From NCBI RefSeq assembly GCF_900143515.1, contig NZ_FSQT01000001.1, forward strand, positions 310,001 through 374,000: DNA of 64,000 nt, in the 5' to 3' direction. This document shows positions 42,048 through 49,729 of the stretch, piece after piece (position 1 is the first letter of the stretch; the number at the start of each line of letters is the position of its first letter). Below the pieces are notes generated by a model that saw only the letters and a list, made by a program, of their open reading frames with translations, did not search any database and was not told where the DNA came from. A program made the position numbers and the translations under genes. This DNA comes from Micromonospora cremea. GTDB lineage: Bacteria; Actinomycetota; Actinomycetes; Mycobacteriales; Micromonosporaceae.

Positions 42048-42974
42048 GTGTCACAGGAGCGGCCGACTGAGTGGGACGTCCCACTGGACGACCGAACCCT
42101 CGCCGTCGAGACATCGGGAAAAGCGGACGGTTTTCCGGTCTTCCTGATGCACGGGATGCCCGGCAGCCGCAGTGGCCCGAAGCCTCGGAGCATGATCCTG
42201 CATCTGCTTGGCATCAGGCTGATCTGCTACGACCGACCTGGCTACGGCAGATCAACCCGCCACCCCGGCCGGCGCGTCGTCGATGCCGCCCTGGACGTGC
42301 AGGCGATCGCCAATCACCTTGAGCTGGACAAGTTCGCCGTGGTGGGCCGCTCCGGGGGTGGGCCCCACGCCCTCGCCTGCGCCGCCAGTGACCTGTTCAC
42401 CGACCGGCTGACCCGGGTCGCGGTCCTGGTCTCCCCAGCCCCCACTGACGCACCCGGCCTTGACTGGTACGCCGGCATGGCTCCCTCCAACATCCAGGCG
42501 TATCGGGAGGCGATGTCCGACCAGCGCAGCTTGATCGAGTCGCTGACGATCCGGGCCGACCGCACGCGACGGGATCCGGCGAGCGTGGTCAGCTTCATCG
42601 ACGGCGAGTTGAGCGCCGCCGACCGGAACGTGGTCGAGGACGTCGCGCTGCGCCGCCAGCTTACCGAGAGCTACGCCGAGGCGGTGCGCTTCGGCGCCGA
42701 CGGCTGGATCGATGACGCGCTGGCGCTCAGCCAGGACTGGGGCTTCCTCCCGTCGTCGATCAAGGTGCCGGTCCGACTCTGGCACGGTGCCGAGGATGCC
42801 TTCTCGCCGGTCGCCCACACCCGTTGGCTCAAGTCGCAGATCCAGCATGCCGAGTTCGAGGAGCAACCCGGGGTGGGTCACTTCGCCGCGATGCTGATCC
42901 TGCCGGACATTCTCGCCTGGCTGGCCGCACCACAGCCGGAACTGGTCGACGCCCGCCCCGCCCGCCGGGTCTGA
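42048..42974 (+). CDS. Alpha/beta-hydrolase
   Basis: 308 residues from GTG 42048 with a GGAGG-type ribosome binding site upstream. Oxyanion region HGMPGSRSGP, nucleophile elbow VVGRSGGGPHAL (Ser102), acid Asp250 in GAEDAFSP and His278 in GVGHFAAM give a complete triad. Substrate unknown; the family includes epoxide hydrolases, haloperoxidase-like enzymes and esterases. It is convergent with the fxs operon, with a shared terminator between them. Confidence 0.85.
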   Translation: MSQERPTEWDVPLDDRTLAVETSGKADGFPVFLMHGMPGSRSGPKPRSMILHLLGIRLICYDRPGYGRSTRHPGRRVVDAALDVQAIANHLELDKFAVVGRSGGGPHALACAASDLFTDRLTRVAVLVSPAPTDAPGLDWYAGMAPSNIQAYREAMSDQRSLIESLTIRADRTRRDPASVVSFIDGELSAADRNVVEDVALRRQLTESYAEAVRFGADGWIDDALALSQDWGFLPSSIKVPVRLWHGAEDAFSPVAHTRWLKSQIQHAEFEEQPGVGHFAAMLILPDILAWLAAPQPELVDARPARRV

Positions 42975-42982
42975 CCCGACCA

Positions 42983-43010
42983 CCCGGGCGGTCGCCACGT
43001 GCCGCCCGGG
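42983..43010. terminator. Bidirectional hairpin between the hydrolase and fxsT
   Basis: CCCGGGCGG (42983-42991) and CCGCCCGGG (43002-43010) form a perfect 9-bp stem with a 10-base loop, located 8 bases after the hydrolase stop and 14 bases after the fxsT stop on the other strand. It likely serves both transcripts. Confidence 0.65.
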
Positions 43011-43024
43011 CCGCGGACGACGGA

Positions 43025-46000
43025 TTAGAACGGGTGTGGGTCCAGGACCCGGTCGAGCAGCCTCCGGTGGCCCATCGCGCGCACGTCCGGGTGGCTGCCG
43101 CCGAGCCGCTCGACCAGTTCCGCCACGGCCGCCTCCAGTTCCTCCGGTCCGGAGTCCGGCTCGCGCAGACTCCGGATCAACGCCCGGTTGGCCGCAGCAC
43201 GCAGGGTGTCAGGGTGCCGGATACCGAGCGACGTGCGCATCACCTTGTGCAGGTTGTCCACCATGTCGAACGCCCCAGCGAGATCGCCGGTCTCCGCCTT
43301 GCAGACCGCTAGATTCATCTGCGCGGCGAGCACGAACGGATGCTCCGGGTGCAGCATCTCGCCCAGTCCGCTGACGGCCACATGGGCCGACATGCGGGCG
43401 GCCTCCAGGTGGCCCTGCGCCCGAGCTGCCCCCGCCAGGTTGTTCTCGCAGATGAGCGTGTGCGGGTGACGGGGACCGAGCAGCGCCCGGTAGAGCGCCT
43501 GCACCGCCCGCAACTCCTCCTCGGCCCCGGCGGCGTCGTCGAGCGCCAGCCGGTTCGTCGCCCGGCTCAGCCGGGCCGCCAGCGTGTCCGGGCTGTCCTC
43601 GCCGAACGTCGTCTGCAGCGTGTCGCACGCGGCATCGAGCAACCGGGCCGCCTCGACCGGCCGACCGACGGTTCGCAGCGCGACCCCCAGGTTCGTCTGT
43701 GCACCCAACGTGGCCAGCGCGTTCGGTCCGGACAGGCTCTGATAGTCGGTCAGGGCCTCCTGTGACTGCACGAGTGAACGCTCGTACTCACCGGACTCCC
43801 GCAGGTCGCGTGCCAGGTTTACGGCTGAGGCGAGCGTCCAGTGGTTGTTGCGGCCGAGCACCACCCGGCGCCGCTCGTACGCCTGATCGTCGAGCCGCTG
43901 GGCCTCCTTCGCCCTGCCGGCCAGCCGCATCGAGGCAGCCAGGTTGTTCAGTGCCGTCAGGGTGCGCGGGAAGTCGTTACCGAAGTCCCGCGACCACATC
44001 CGATAGGTCTGCTCGTCCCGGGCCAGGGCCTCGCCGTACCGGCCCAGGCCGCGCAGGTCGCCGGCCAGGCCACCGGCGGTCATTAGTGCGTCGGCGTGCG
44101 TCTCGCCCAGCAGTTCCTGCTGCTGGGCCAGGGTCTCCTCGTCGTACGTGTAGGCCTGCTGGAAGTGGCCCTGGGAGCGCAGGATGTTGCCGAAGTTGAA
44201 GCGCAGCCGCAGCAGCGGCGGACGCAGCATCTCGCGCTCGTCCGGGTCGGTGCTCGATTCGAACCGGGCGGTCCACGCTTTCAGAATCCGCTCGGCCAGA
44301 TCGCGGGCCTGGCTGAGCACGCCCCGCAGCCAGATGTAGCGGACACGCTCGACCAGCAGATCCAGCACGGCCGGGTCGTCGGAGTCGAGCGCGGCGCGCA
44401 TGGCCACCTCGGACTCCTCCAGGTGGGGCCAGAGCATCCGGAACCGCTCCCAGCTGTCCGCCAAATCCACGTCGCTGTCTGGGCGGGCCGCGGCCAGAGC
44501 GCTGATCACCTCCCGCCGGATGGTTTGCTGCTCATCCTCGGTCATCCGCCGCTGCACGGCGTCGCGCAACAGCCGGTGGATCTCGATCTGCTGCGCCCGG
44601 GTGTCGAGCCGGAGCAGTGCCAGCCGGTTGATGCGCTGGATCAGCCTCGCGGCGCCCGACCGGGTCGGCACCGACGGGTCGGCCTGCCGTAGCAGCTTCC
44701 CGATGCCCTTGCTGTTCAGCAGTTCGATGGAGACCTTCACCGACAGCACCGAACAGATCTCCAGCAGGCGATAGGCGCCTGGCGAGTCCTGCCTGAGTCG
44801 GTCCAGCGATGGCCCCCAGGTGTCCAGGGAGGCGCCGTGCTCGGCCAACTGGGCCAGGTAGTCGTCCACCGCGATGCCGCTGTCGGCCATCAGGGCGCCA
44901 CCGAGGGCGAGGGCGATCGGTAGGTCACCGAGTGCCTCGGCAACCCGATCGGCGTCGCGCGGGGAGATGCCGGGCACCTGTCGCTGGAGGTGCTCGACGC
45001 TCTCGGCCCGGCTGAACGGGCTGATCTCGATCGTCTCCGCGCTCTCCTCCCAGGTCTTCTCCCGGGCGGTGATGATGATGTGGCCCCGACCGCCCATGGG
45101 CAGGAAGTCCTCGATCTGCCGGTAGTCCGCGACGTTGTCGAAGACCAGCAGCCATCGTGGGTAGCGGTCGCCGCGAACCAGCGTGTCGTGCACCTGACGG
45201 ATCGCGGCCGGGATGTTCGCCGGCTCCGGCAGGCCCATCCGCTCGCCGAGATCGACAAGCGTCGAGTCGACGAAGATCTGCGGATCGGCCTCGATCCAGA
45301 ACACCAGGTCGTACGCCGTCCGGAAGCGGTGGACGTACTCCAGGGCGATCTGGGTCTTGCCCACGCCACCCATGCCACGTAGGGCGACGAGCGAGTATCC
45401 GCGACTGACGCCGGACTGGAGCAGGTGCCGCAGCCTGCGCAGATCCTCGTCGCGCCCGATGAACTGGACGTTGGCCACCGGCGTCTTCTGCAGCTCCGGA
45501 CCAATGCCGGGATAGCGGGCCCCGCTCGCCGTGGGCACTTTGTCGGCGGACAACTCGACCCGGCCCACGAGCCGCAGCAGACTCGCCGCCGCGTCGCTCG
45601 CCCTCGTCAGCCCGTTGAGGAAGACCGACGTCTCCGGCACGAACTCGGGCAGCGGCCTAACGTCGTCGACGTACACCGCGAGCGGAGTCCCCGAGCCGGG
45701 ACTCTCGGCCGGCGGCAGCGCACCCGGCGTGGTCTCCGCGTAGGCCGTCGAGACGACGGTCAGCGTCCTGGTCGGGACGACGTCACGGCCCGTGTCCGCC
45801 GATCCCGCGTCGATGACCTGGATGCCAACCAGGCCGAGGACCCGCTCGATCCACTCCGCCCAGGCCTGGTCCTTCGGGGCGTACCGCAGCAGGATCTCCC
45901 CCTGCGCCAGGAACCTCTTGCGTTCGAACTGGGACCGCAGCTGGTTCCGCACGGCGTCGTCGAGCCGCGGCAGCGACCGGACCTCACCCTCCGTGATGGC

Positions 46001-46909
46001 CGAGGTCAGTCGCTCGTACGCCGAGAGCATCGCCCGATCGGTGCCGAACGTCGCCAGCGTCTCCTCGTACGCGTAGTAGGCCACGTATGGCACCTCGACC
46101 TCGGCCCAGTAGTCGCGCCGATCCGCCTCGCTCAGCCCGCCGGGCAGACCGGCGAAACGGTGCATGGCAAACGCCCGTCCGGCGTTGGCCTTGTCCTGTT
46201 CGGCCGGGTCGACCCGCATCGGGGCCGGCAGCACCCGGATCCGCCGGTTGGTGTATCGGTTGGTCACCTCGCGGGCCACTCGCGCCGCGCCTTCGATTCC
46301 CTGGTCGCTGAAGGTGAAGCAATCAACCAGCACGTCCGGCAGGTGGATGGTGCAGATACTGGCCACGTCACTCAGCCCGGTCCGGCTGTCGATAAGCGTG
46401 TAGTCGTAGTTGCGGCGCATGTCCGCCCGCAACGCGTCGATGAACGCCTCCCCGCCCAGCCCGTCGTAGAAGACGTCCCAGTCCAGCCCGCTGATCCCGG
46501 CGGCATAGTCCTGGTTCTGCCGACCGGCGGAGAGGAAGTCGAGGCTGCCTCCGCCGGGGAAGGTGTAGTTCAGCGAAAACGCGAAATGCCGCACCCGCGC
46601 GAATTCCGCCTCCCAGCCGTTGGGGAGGGAGCGGCTCTTCGGCAGACCGTCGGCGTCCTTCGCCGAGGCCTGATTCTCAAAGCCGCGGATCATGTCGATG
46701 ACGCCGCCGGTGCCGGGCAGGACGCTCAGGTCGATGAAGGGGTGATAGAACCGGTGCAGACCGGGCGATTCCAGATCCCAGTCCGCGACCAGCACCTTCT
46801 TGCCGTTCGCCGCCAGGATCCAGGCCACATTGGCTAGTGCCATGGTCCTGCCGGTACCACCCTTGAACGAGTAGAACGTGACCACTTGGCCGTTGCGTTC
46901 GTCAGTCAT
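43025..46909 (-). CDS. fxsT: FxSxx-COOH system NLR-like protein FxsT (ParA-like, TIR-like, NB-ARC, TPR)
   Basis: 1294 residues from ATG 46909, whose ATG overlaps the fxsC stop (ATGA); an open frame continues upstream, but it is antisense-like noise over fxsC. Domains: a SIMIBI/ParA-like ATPase at 8-250 with deviant Walker A FYSFKGGTGRTMALANVA and DSRTGLSDVASIC; a degenerate TIR-like region at about 328-455 (ILLRYAPKDQAWAEWIERVL) lacking a catalytic Glu; an NB-ARC NTPase from about 485 with P-loop GMGGVGKT at 512-519, Walker B WLLVFDNVADY and GDLPIALALGGAL; then about ten TPR-type repeats to the end (TLTALNNLAASMRLAGRAKE, TLGAQTNLGVALRTVGRPVE). This is the STAND/NLR layout of a sensor-switch protein. 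It is the last gene of the fxs operon. Confidence 0.9.
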   Translation of the reverse strand: MTDERNGQVVTFYSFKGGTGRTMALANVAWILAANGKKVLVADWDLESPGLHRFYHPFIDLSVLPGTGGVIDMIRGFENQASAKDADGLPKSRSLPNGWEAEFARVRHFAFSLNYTFPGGGSLDFLSAGRQNQDYAAGISGLDWDVFYDGLGGEAFIDALRADMRRNYDYTLIDSRTGLSDVASICTIHLPDVLVDCFTFSDQGIEGAARVAREVTNRYTNRRIRVLPAPMRVDPAEQDKANAGRAFAMHRFAGLPGGLSEADRRDYWAEVEVPYVAYYAYEETLATFGTDRAMLSAYERLTSAITEGEVRSLPRLDDAVRNQLRSQFERKRFLAQGEILLRYAPKDQAWAEWIERVLGLVGIQVIDAGSADTGRDVVPTRTLTVVSTAYAETTPGALPPAESPGSGTPLAVYVDDVRPLPEFVPETSVFLNGLTRASDAAASLLRLVGRVELSADKVPTASGARYPGIGPELQKTPVANVQFIGRDEDLRRLRHLLQSGVSRGYSLVALRGMGGVGKTQIALEYVHRFRTAYDLVFWIEADPQIFVDSTLVDLGERMGLPEPANIPAAIRQVHDTLVRGDRYPRWLLVFDNVADYRQIEDFLPMGGRGHIIITAREKTWEESAETIEISPFSRAESVEHLQRQVPGISPRDADRVAEALGDLPIALALGGALMADSGIAVDDYLAQLAEHGASLDTWGPSLDRLRQDSPGAYRLLEICSVLSVKVSIELLNSKGIGKLLRQADPSVPTRSGAARLIQRINRLALLRLDTRAQQIEIHRLLRDAVQRRMTEDEQQTIRREVISALAAARPDSDVDLADSWERFRMLWPHLEESEVAMRAALDSDDPAVLDLLVERVRYIWLRGVLSQARDLAERILKAWTARFESSTDPDEREMLRPPLLRLRFNFGNILRSQGHFQQAYTYDEETLAQQQELLGETHADALMTAGGLAGDLRGLGRYGEALARDEQTYRMWSRDFGNDFPRTLTALNNLAASMRLAGRAKEAQRLDDQAYERRRVVLGRNNHWTLASAVNLARDLRESGEYERSLVQSQEALTDYQSLSGPNALATLGAQTNLGVALRTVGRPVEAARLLDAACDTLQTTFGEDSPDTLAARLSRATNRLALDDAAGAEEELRAVQALYRALLGPRHPHTLICENNLAGAARAQGHLEAARMSAHVAVSGLGEMLHPEHPFVLAAQMNLAVCKAETGDLAGAFDMVDNLHKVMRTSLGIRHPDTLRAAANRALIRSLREPDSGPEELEAAVAELVERLGGSHPDVRAMGHRRLLDRVLDPHPF

Positions 46910-48147
46910 CGTTCCTCTTCCGTGCCTGGGAATGCGCTGCCCGACGATTCGGGCCGGCCGAGCTGCGGTCGCCGGACGCGGGGCCGGTCCGACGGAACGA
47001 CGGGTGCGTTCTTCAGATACTGACGGCGTGCCTCGGTCACCAGCTCCGGCATGATCTGGACGAATTCCGGTAGCTGGGTGACCCGCTTCGCCGGCGGCCG
47101 ATTCGCCCGCTGGAGCATCCGCGCGACCCGGTCGGCGAACCGGTCGCCCTCGCCCGCGGTCAGCGGATCGTCCCCGTTCAGCACCATCAGCGGAATCACC
47201 CACCGGGGCAGGCGCTTCAACACGAGCGCCAGACCGTGCTCGCCGGCGCTGTCGCTGACGATCCACGGATCGATGAGCAGCACGGAGGGACAGCGGGCCA
47301 TCACGTCCCCGGCATCGGCGAAGCTGGTGATGTGGGTGGCCAGACCCAGCCGCTCGGCGGTGCTGGCCACGTACTTGGCCGCGGGCAGCGCCTGGTCCTG
47401 CCCGAACGGGCGCCACTGCTCGCTGCGCTCGGCATAGACCCCGGCCTCGTGATCCACCGGCACCTCGGCTCCCGTCGGTGCGGCGACGACGACCACGAAC
47501 TGGGCGTCCGCCCGCGAGGTGTGGCGCGCCTCGGCCACCTTCGGTACCACGGAGGGTGGCAGCGGATACCGCTGCGCGATCCGGGTGACCTCCGTCGCGA
47601 TCCGACCCAGAACCTGCTCGTACGCCGGGCGGTAGCTGGCGAGCATGCAGAGCGCCCGCAGCCCGTTCTCGGCGTACCCGGCGACGTCCCCGGCGAGTTC
47701 GAGTGCCTCGCGGGTCTCGGCCGTCTGGTCCCAGGACGGCAGCGGAATCCACAGCACCGGGACGATGTGCCGATACTTCTCGACGATCGGGGACGCCCTC
47801 AACCGGCGGCGGAACGCCTCCAGCTCACCGAGCGGCCAGGAGTTGCTGAGATAGGCGGGCGAGTAGAGCGGAACGAAGACCTGGGTGTTGCCGAGCGCTA
47901 CGGTCAGCGTCTCCTCCCAGTCGGCTCCGGAGCTCAGCTGCGCGTCGAAGAACCCCACCCGCCGGTCGTCCGGGGCGGAGATCTGACCACGCACCGCCGC
48001 CGACAGGTCGTCGAAGAAGACCTTGACCCACTTGTCGGGGTCGAGGCGAGGATCCTCCAGCATCGGAGCGGAGTGGGCGTAGCTGAGGAAGAAGTAGGTG
48101 CTCTGGTCGGTCGCCACCGGCGCCGCGGCTGCCCCGATCCCGCTCAT
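46906..48147 (-). CDS. fxsC: TIR-like protein FxsC
   Basis: 413 residues from ATG 48147, with AGGAGGGG five bases upstream and a 4-base overlap with the preceding stop. The N-terminal TIR-like domain (about 15-165) has STYFFLSYAHSAPML, a VGFFDAQLSSGADWEETL strand-helix, and VFVPLYSPAYLSNSWPLGEL with a Glu at the position of the NADase Glu of TIR enzymes. A second domain (about 225-380; FVVVVAAPTGAEVPVDHEAG, EQWRPFG, VLLIDPWIVSDSAGEHGLAL) is the C-terminal domain specific to FxsC proteins. The tail is Pro/Arg-rich. It is likely cytoplasmic and acts with FxsT. Confidence 0.85.
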   Translation of the reverse strand: MSGIGAAAAPVATDQSTYFFLSYAHSAPMLEDPRLDPDKWVKVFFDDLSAAVRGQISAPDDRRVGFFDAQLSSGADWEETLTVALGNTQVFVPLYSPAYLSNSWPLGELEAFRRRLRASPIVEKYRHIVPVLWIPLPSWDQTAETREALELAGDVAGYAENGLRALCMLASYRPAYEQVLGRIATEVTRIAQRYPLPPSVVPKVAEARHTSRADAQFVVVVAAPTGAEVPVDHEAGVYAERSEQWRPFGQDQALPAAKYVASTAERLGLATHITSFADAGDVMARCPSVLLIDPWIVSDSAGEHGLALVLKRLPRWVIPLMVLNGDDPLTAGEGDRFADRVARMLQRANRPPAKRVTQLPEFVQIMPELVTEARRQYLKNAPVVPSDRPRVRRPQLGRPESSGSAFPGTEEER

Positions 48148-48818
48148 GCACCCCTCCTGGAGAACTTCCTGGCGAGCCCGTTGGGGGCGGTCAGGACCCG
48201 CGGCTCGACCCAGTGCGATCGGGACAGCTCGACGACGCGCTGAGCGAGTTTCCAGATCACGACATCGCTGGCGTCGTACTTCATGGAGAGCAGCCCGTAC
48301 AGGCCCTCCTGGTGGTAGTTCGGGACCACGTCCTCGTCGGGCGTGCCGTCGGGGGAGAACCACTGGAGGCGGTTGGGTGGCTCACAGGAATCCGCAGGCG
48401 CCCAGCTCACCGGCAGGATGCCGGTCTCGTGGGTGGGCCGGCCGTCGCGGCGCACGATCGTACGGCTGGCGAAGAGGTCCCATTCCATCGCACACCACTC
48501 ACTGTCGAGATAGGCCGGCGACAACAGCGCGACGAAGACCTGGCAGGTGCCGACGGCCTCCAGGAGTTCCGGCGTCCACCTCTCGCCACCGCGCATGTTC
48601 CGGTTGATGAAGCCCGGATCCGCGCCGGCCGGTCGGCTCACCAGGGCATTGACATGGATCGACAGCTCGGTGAATAGCCGCAGGGCGTTCGAGTTGGCCT
48701 CCCGCCGGCCCCCCGTCGCCCGCCCCGGCGGCTTGATCACGGCATAGCTGACAAAGAACAGCGGAGCGAGCGGATCGTCCACCACCCTGCCATCGTCCAA
48801 CTGCCATTCTCCCACCAT
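48144..48818 (-). CDS. Second TIR-domain protein of the fxs operon
   Basis: 224 residues from ATG 48818 (an in-frame start 42 bases earlier is possible). TIR features: LAPLFFVSYAVIKPPGRA as beta-A, NALRLFTELSIHVNALV, then VFVALLSPAYLDSEWCAMEW, where the W-C-x-x-E pattern contains the Glu that is catalytic in TIR NAD hydrolases. Unlike FxsC it has no C-terminal domain. Its stop overlaps the FxsC start. Two TIR proteins of different length in tandem suggest hetero-oligomers. Confidence 0.8.
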   Translation of the reverse strand: MVGEWQLDDGRVVDDPLAPLFFVSYAVIKPPGRATGGRREANSNALRLFTELSIHVNALVSRPAGADPGFINRNMRGGERWTPELLEAVGTCQVFVALLSPAYLDSEWCAMEWDLFASRTIVRRDGRPTHETGILPVSWAPADSCEPPNRLQWFSPDGTPDEDVVPNYHQEGLYGLLSMKYDASDVVIWKLAQRVVELSRSHWVEPRVLTAPNGLARKFSRRGA

Positions 48819-48886
48819 CGACCGCGGGTCTCGCCCGTTCCTGTTGCCCAAGGTAAGCACACCGACACCCGCGGGTCCAGACCGCT

Positions 48887-49729
48887 TTACGGTCGCCGAT
48901 GCCCGGCCATCCAGGTTGTCGCGAAATCGACCGCGACGCGAAGATCAAGAAGCCTCGACGGTGCGGCGCCCACGAGGCCCCGCCCAACGGGCAGACAGGC
49001 CTCCATCGCCGCACCGATCTCGGGAAAATCGCTCGCGTCGAGCAGCGGCGCACGGAAGTCCCGCCGCTCCCGCCGGCCGCCCACCAGCACGTAACAGCGA
49101 TACATTCGCTCCGGAGGGGGGCCCGCCGGCCGGCGCGCTTCGGGCCGGTACTCCGCCAGGTGCAGCGCGGTGCACCTGGCGTAACCCACGCCGAGCAGCA
49201 GGACTGCGGCCCCCGCCGTGAACAGATTGCCAAGTGGGGAGCGTTCCCCGAGGTGACAGTCGAGGTCGTGGATCTCGGTGAACTCGACCGCACGCCGGCC
49301 CAGGGCCGCGAAGGACGTGATCGGGTGGCCGCTGCGGGCCGCATCAGGCTGCTGCCGGACGTATTCGGCGAGGATCCCCATCCCCTCAGACGGCGTGGTC
49401 GCCGGATCGAATCCGGTCAGCCCGGCCTCGTACGCGGCCCGGCCCGCCGCGTTCAGACCGCTGGTGGCAGCGCGGAATGCCGGACCTGTCGTGGAATTAC
49501 CGACCGTGTGCGCCGGCACGACAACCGTCGCGTCCGGACCGGCCACCCGGCGCAGCGCCGCCAGCAGTGTCGCCGGGCCCCCCACCACCGGCCCGATCCG
49601 CCGCATCGAGCAGTGCACCAACAGGTCCTGGCCGGCCCGCACCCCGACTGCGGCCAGATCGGCGGTGAGCCGGTTGACGTCTCGGGGGTCGGCGTGACCA
49701 ACACGGGTCGGCCGGTCAGCGCGGGTCAT
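48887..49729 (-). CDS. AAC(3)-family N-acetyltransferase embedded in the fxs operon
   Basis: 280 residues from ATG 49729, overlapping the end of fxsB by 14 bases. The family motifs are complete: DLLVHCSMRRIGPVVGGPAT, VVVPAHTVGNSTTGPAF, MGILAEYVRQQPDAARSGHP, ITSFAALGRRAVEFTEIHDL, SPLGNLFTAGAAVLLLGVGY and ALHLAEYR. AAC(3) enzymes acetylate the 3-amino group of 2-deoxystreptamine drugs with acetyl-CoA, but many relatives have other amine substrates. Its position between the peptide-modifying enzyme and the TIR genes makes a role on the peptide or its target more likely than drug resistance; that is inference. Confidence 0.85.
   Translation of the reverse strand: MTRADRPTRVGHADPRDVNRLTADLAAVGVRAGQDLLVHCSMRRIGPVVGGPATLLAALRRVAGPDATVVVPAHTVGNSTTGPAFRAATSGLNAAGRAAYEAGLTGFDPATTPSEGMGILAEYVRQQPDAARSGHPITSFAALGRRAVEFTEIHDLDCHLGERSPLGNLFTAGAAVLLLGVGYARCTALHLAEYRPEARRPAGPPPERMYRCYVLVGGRRERRDFRAPLLDASDFPEIGAAMEACLPVGRGLVGAAPSRLLDLRVAVDFATTWMAGHRRP

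Noticed and set aside
41783..42070. A 95-codon forward frame in the spacer before the alpha/beta-hydrolase
   Set aside because: No ribosome binding site, low-complexity Gly/Ala/Pro composition and overlap with the better-supported start at 42048.
45425..46837. A 470-codon forward frame inside fxsT
   Set aside because: Antisense to the ParA-like and NB-ARC coding sequence with all motifs on the other strand; no domain of its own.
48887..49729. Simple call of aminoglycoside resistance for the AAC(3)-family gene
   Set aside because: The motifs fit the family, but the gene is embedded by overlap in the fxs operon, so a resistance role is not the default reading.
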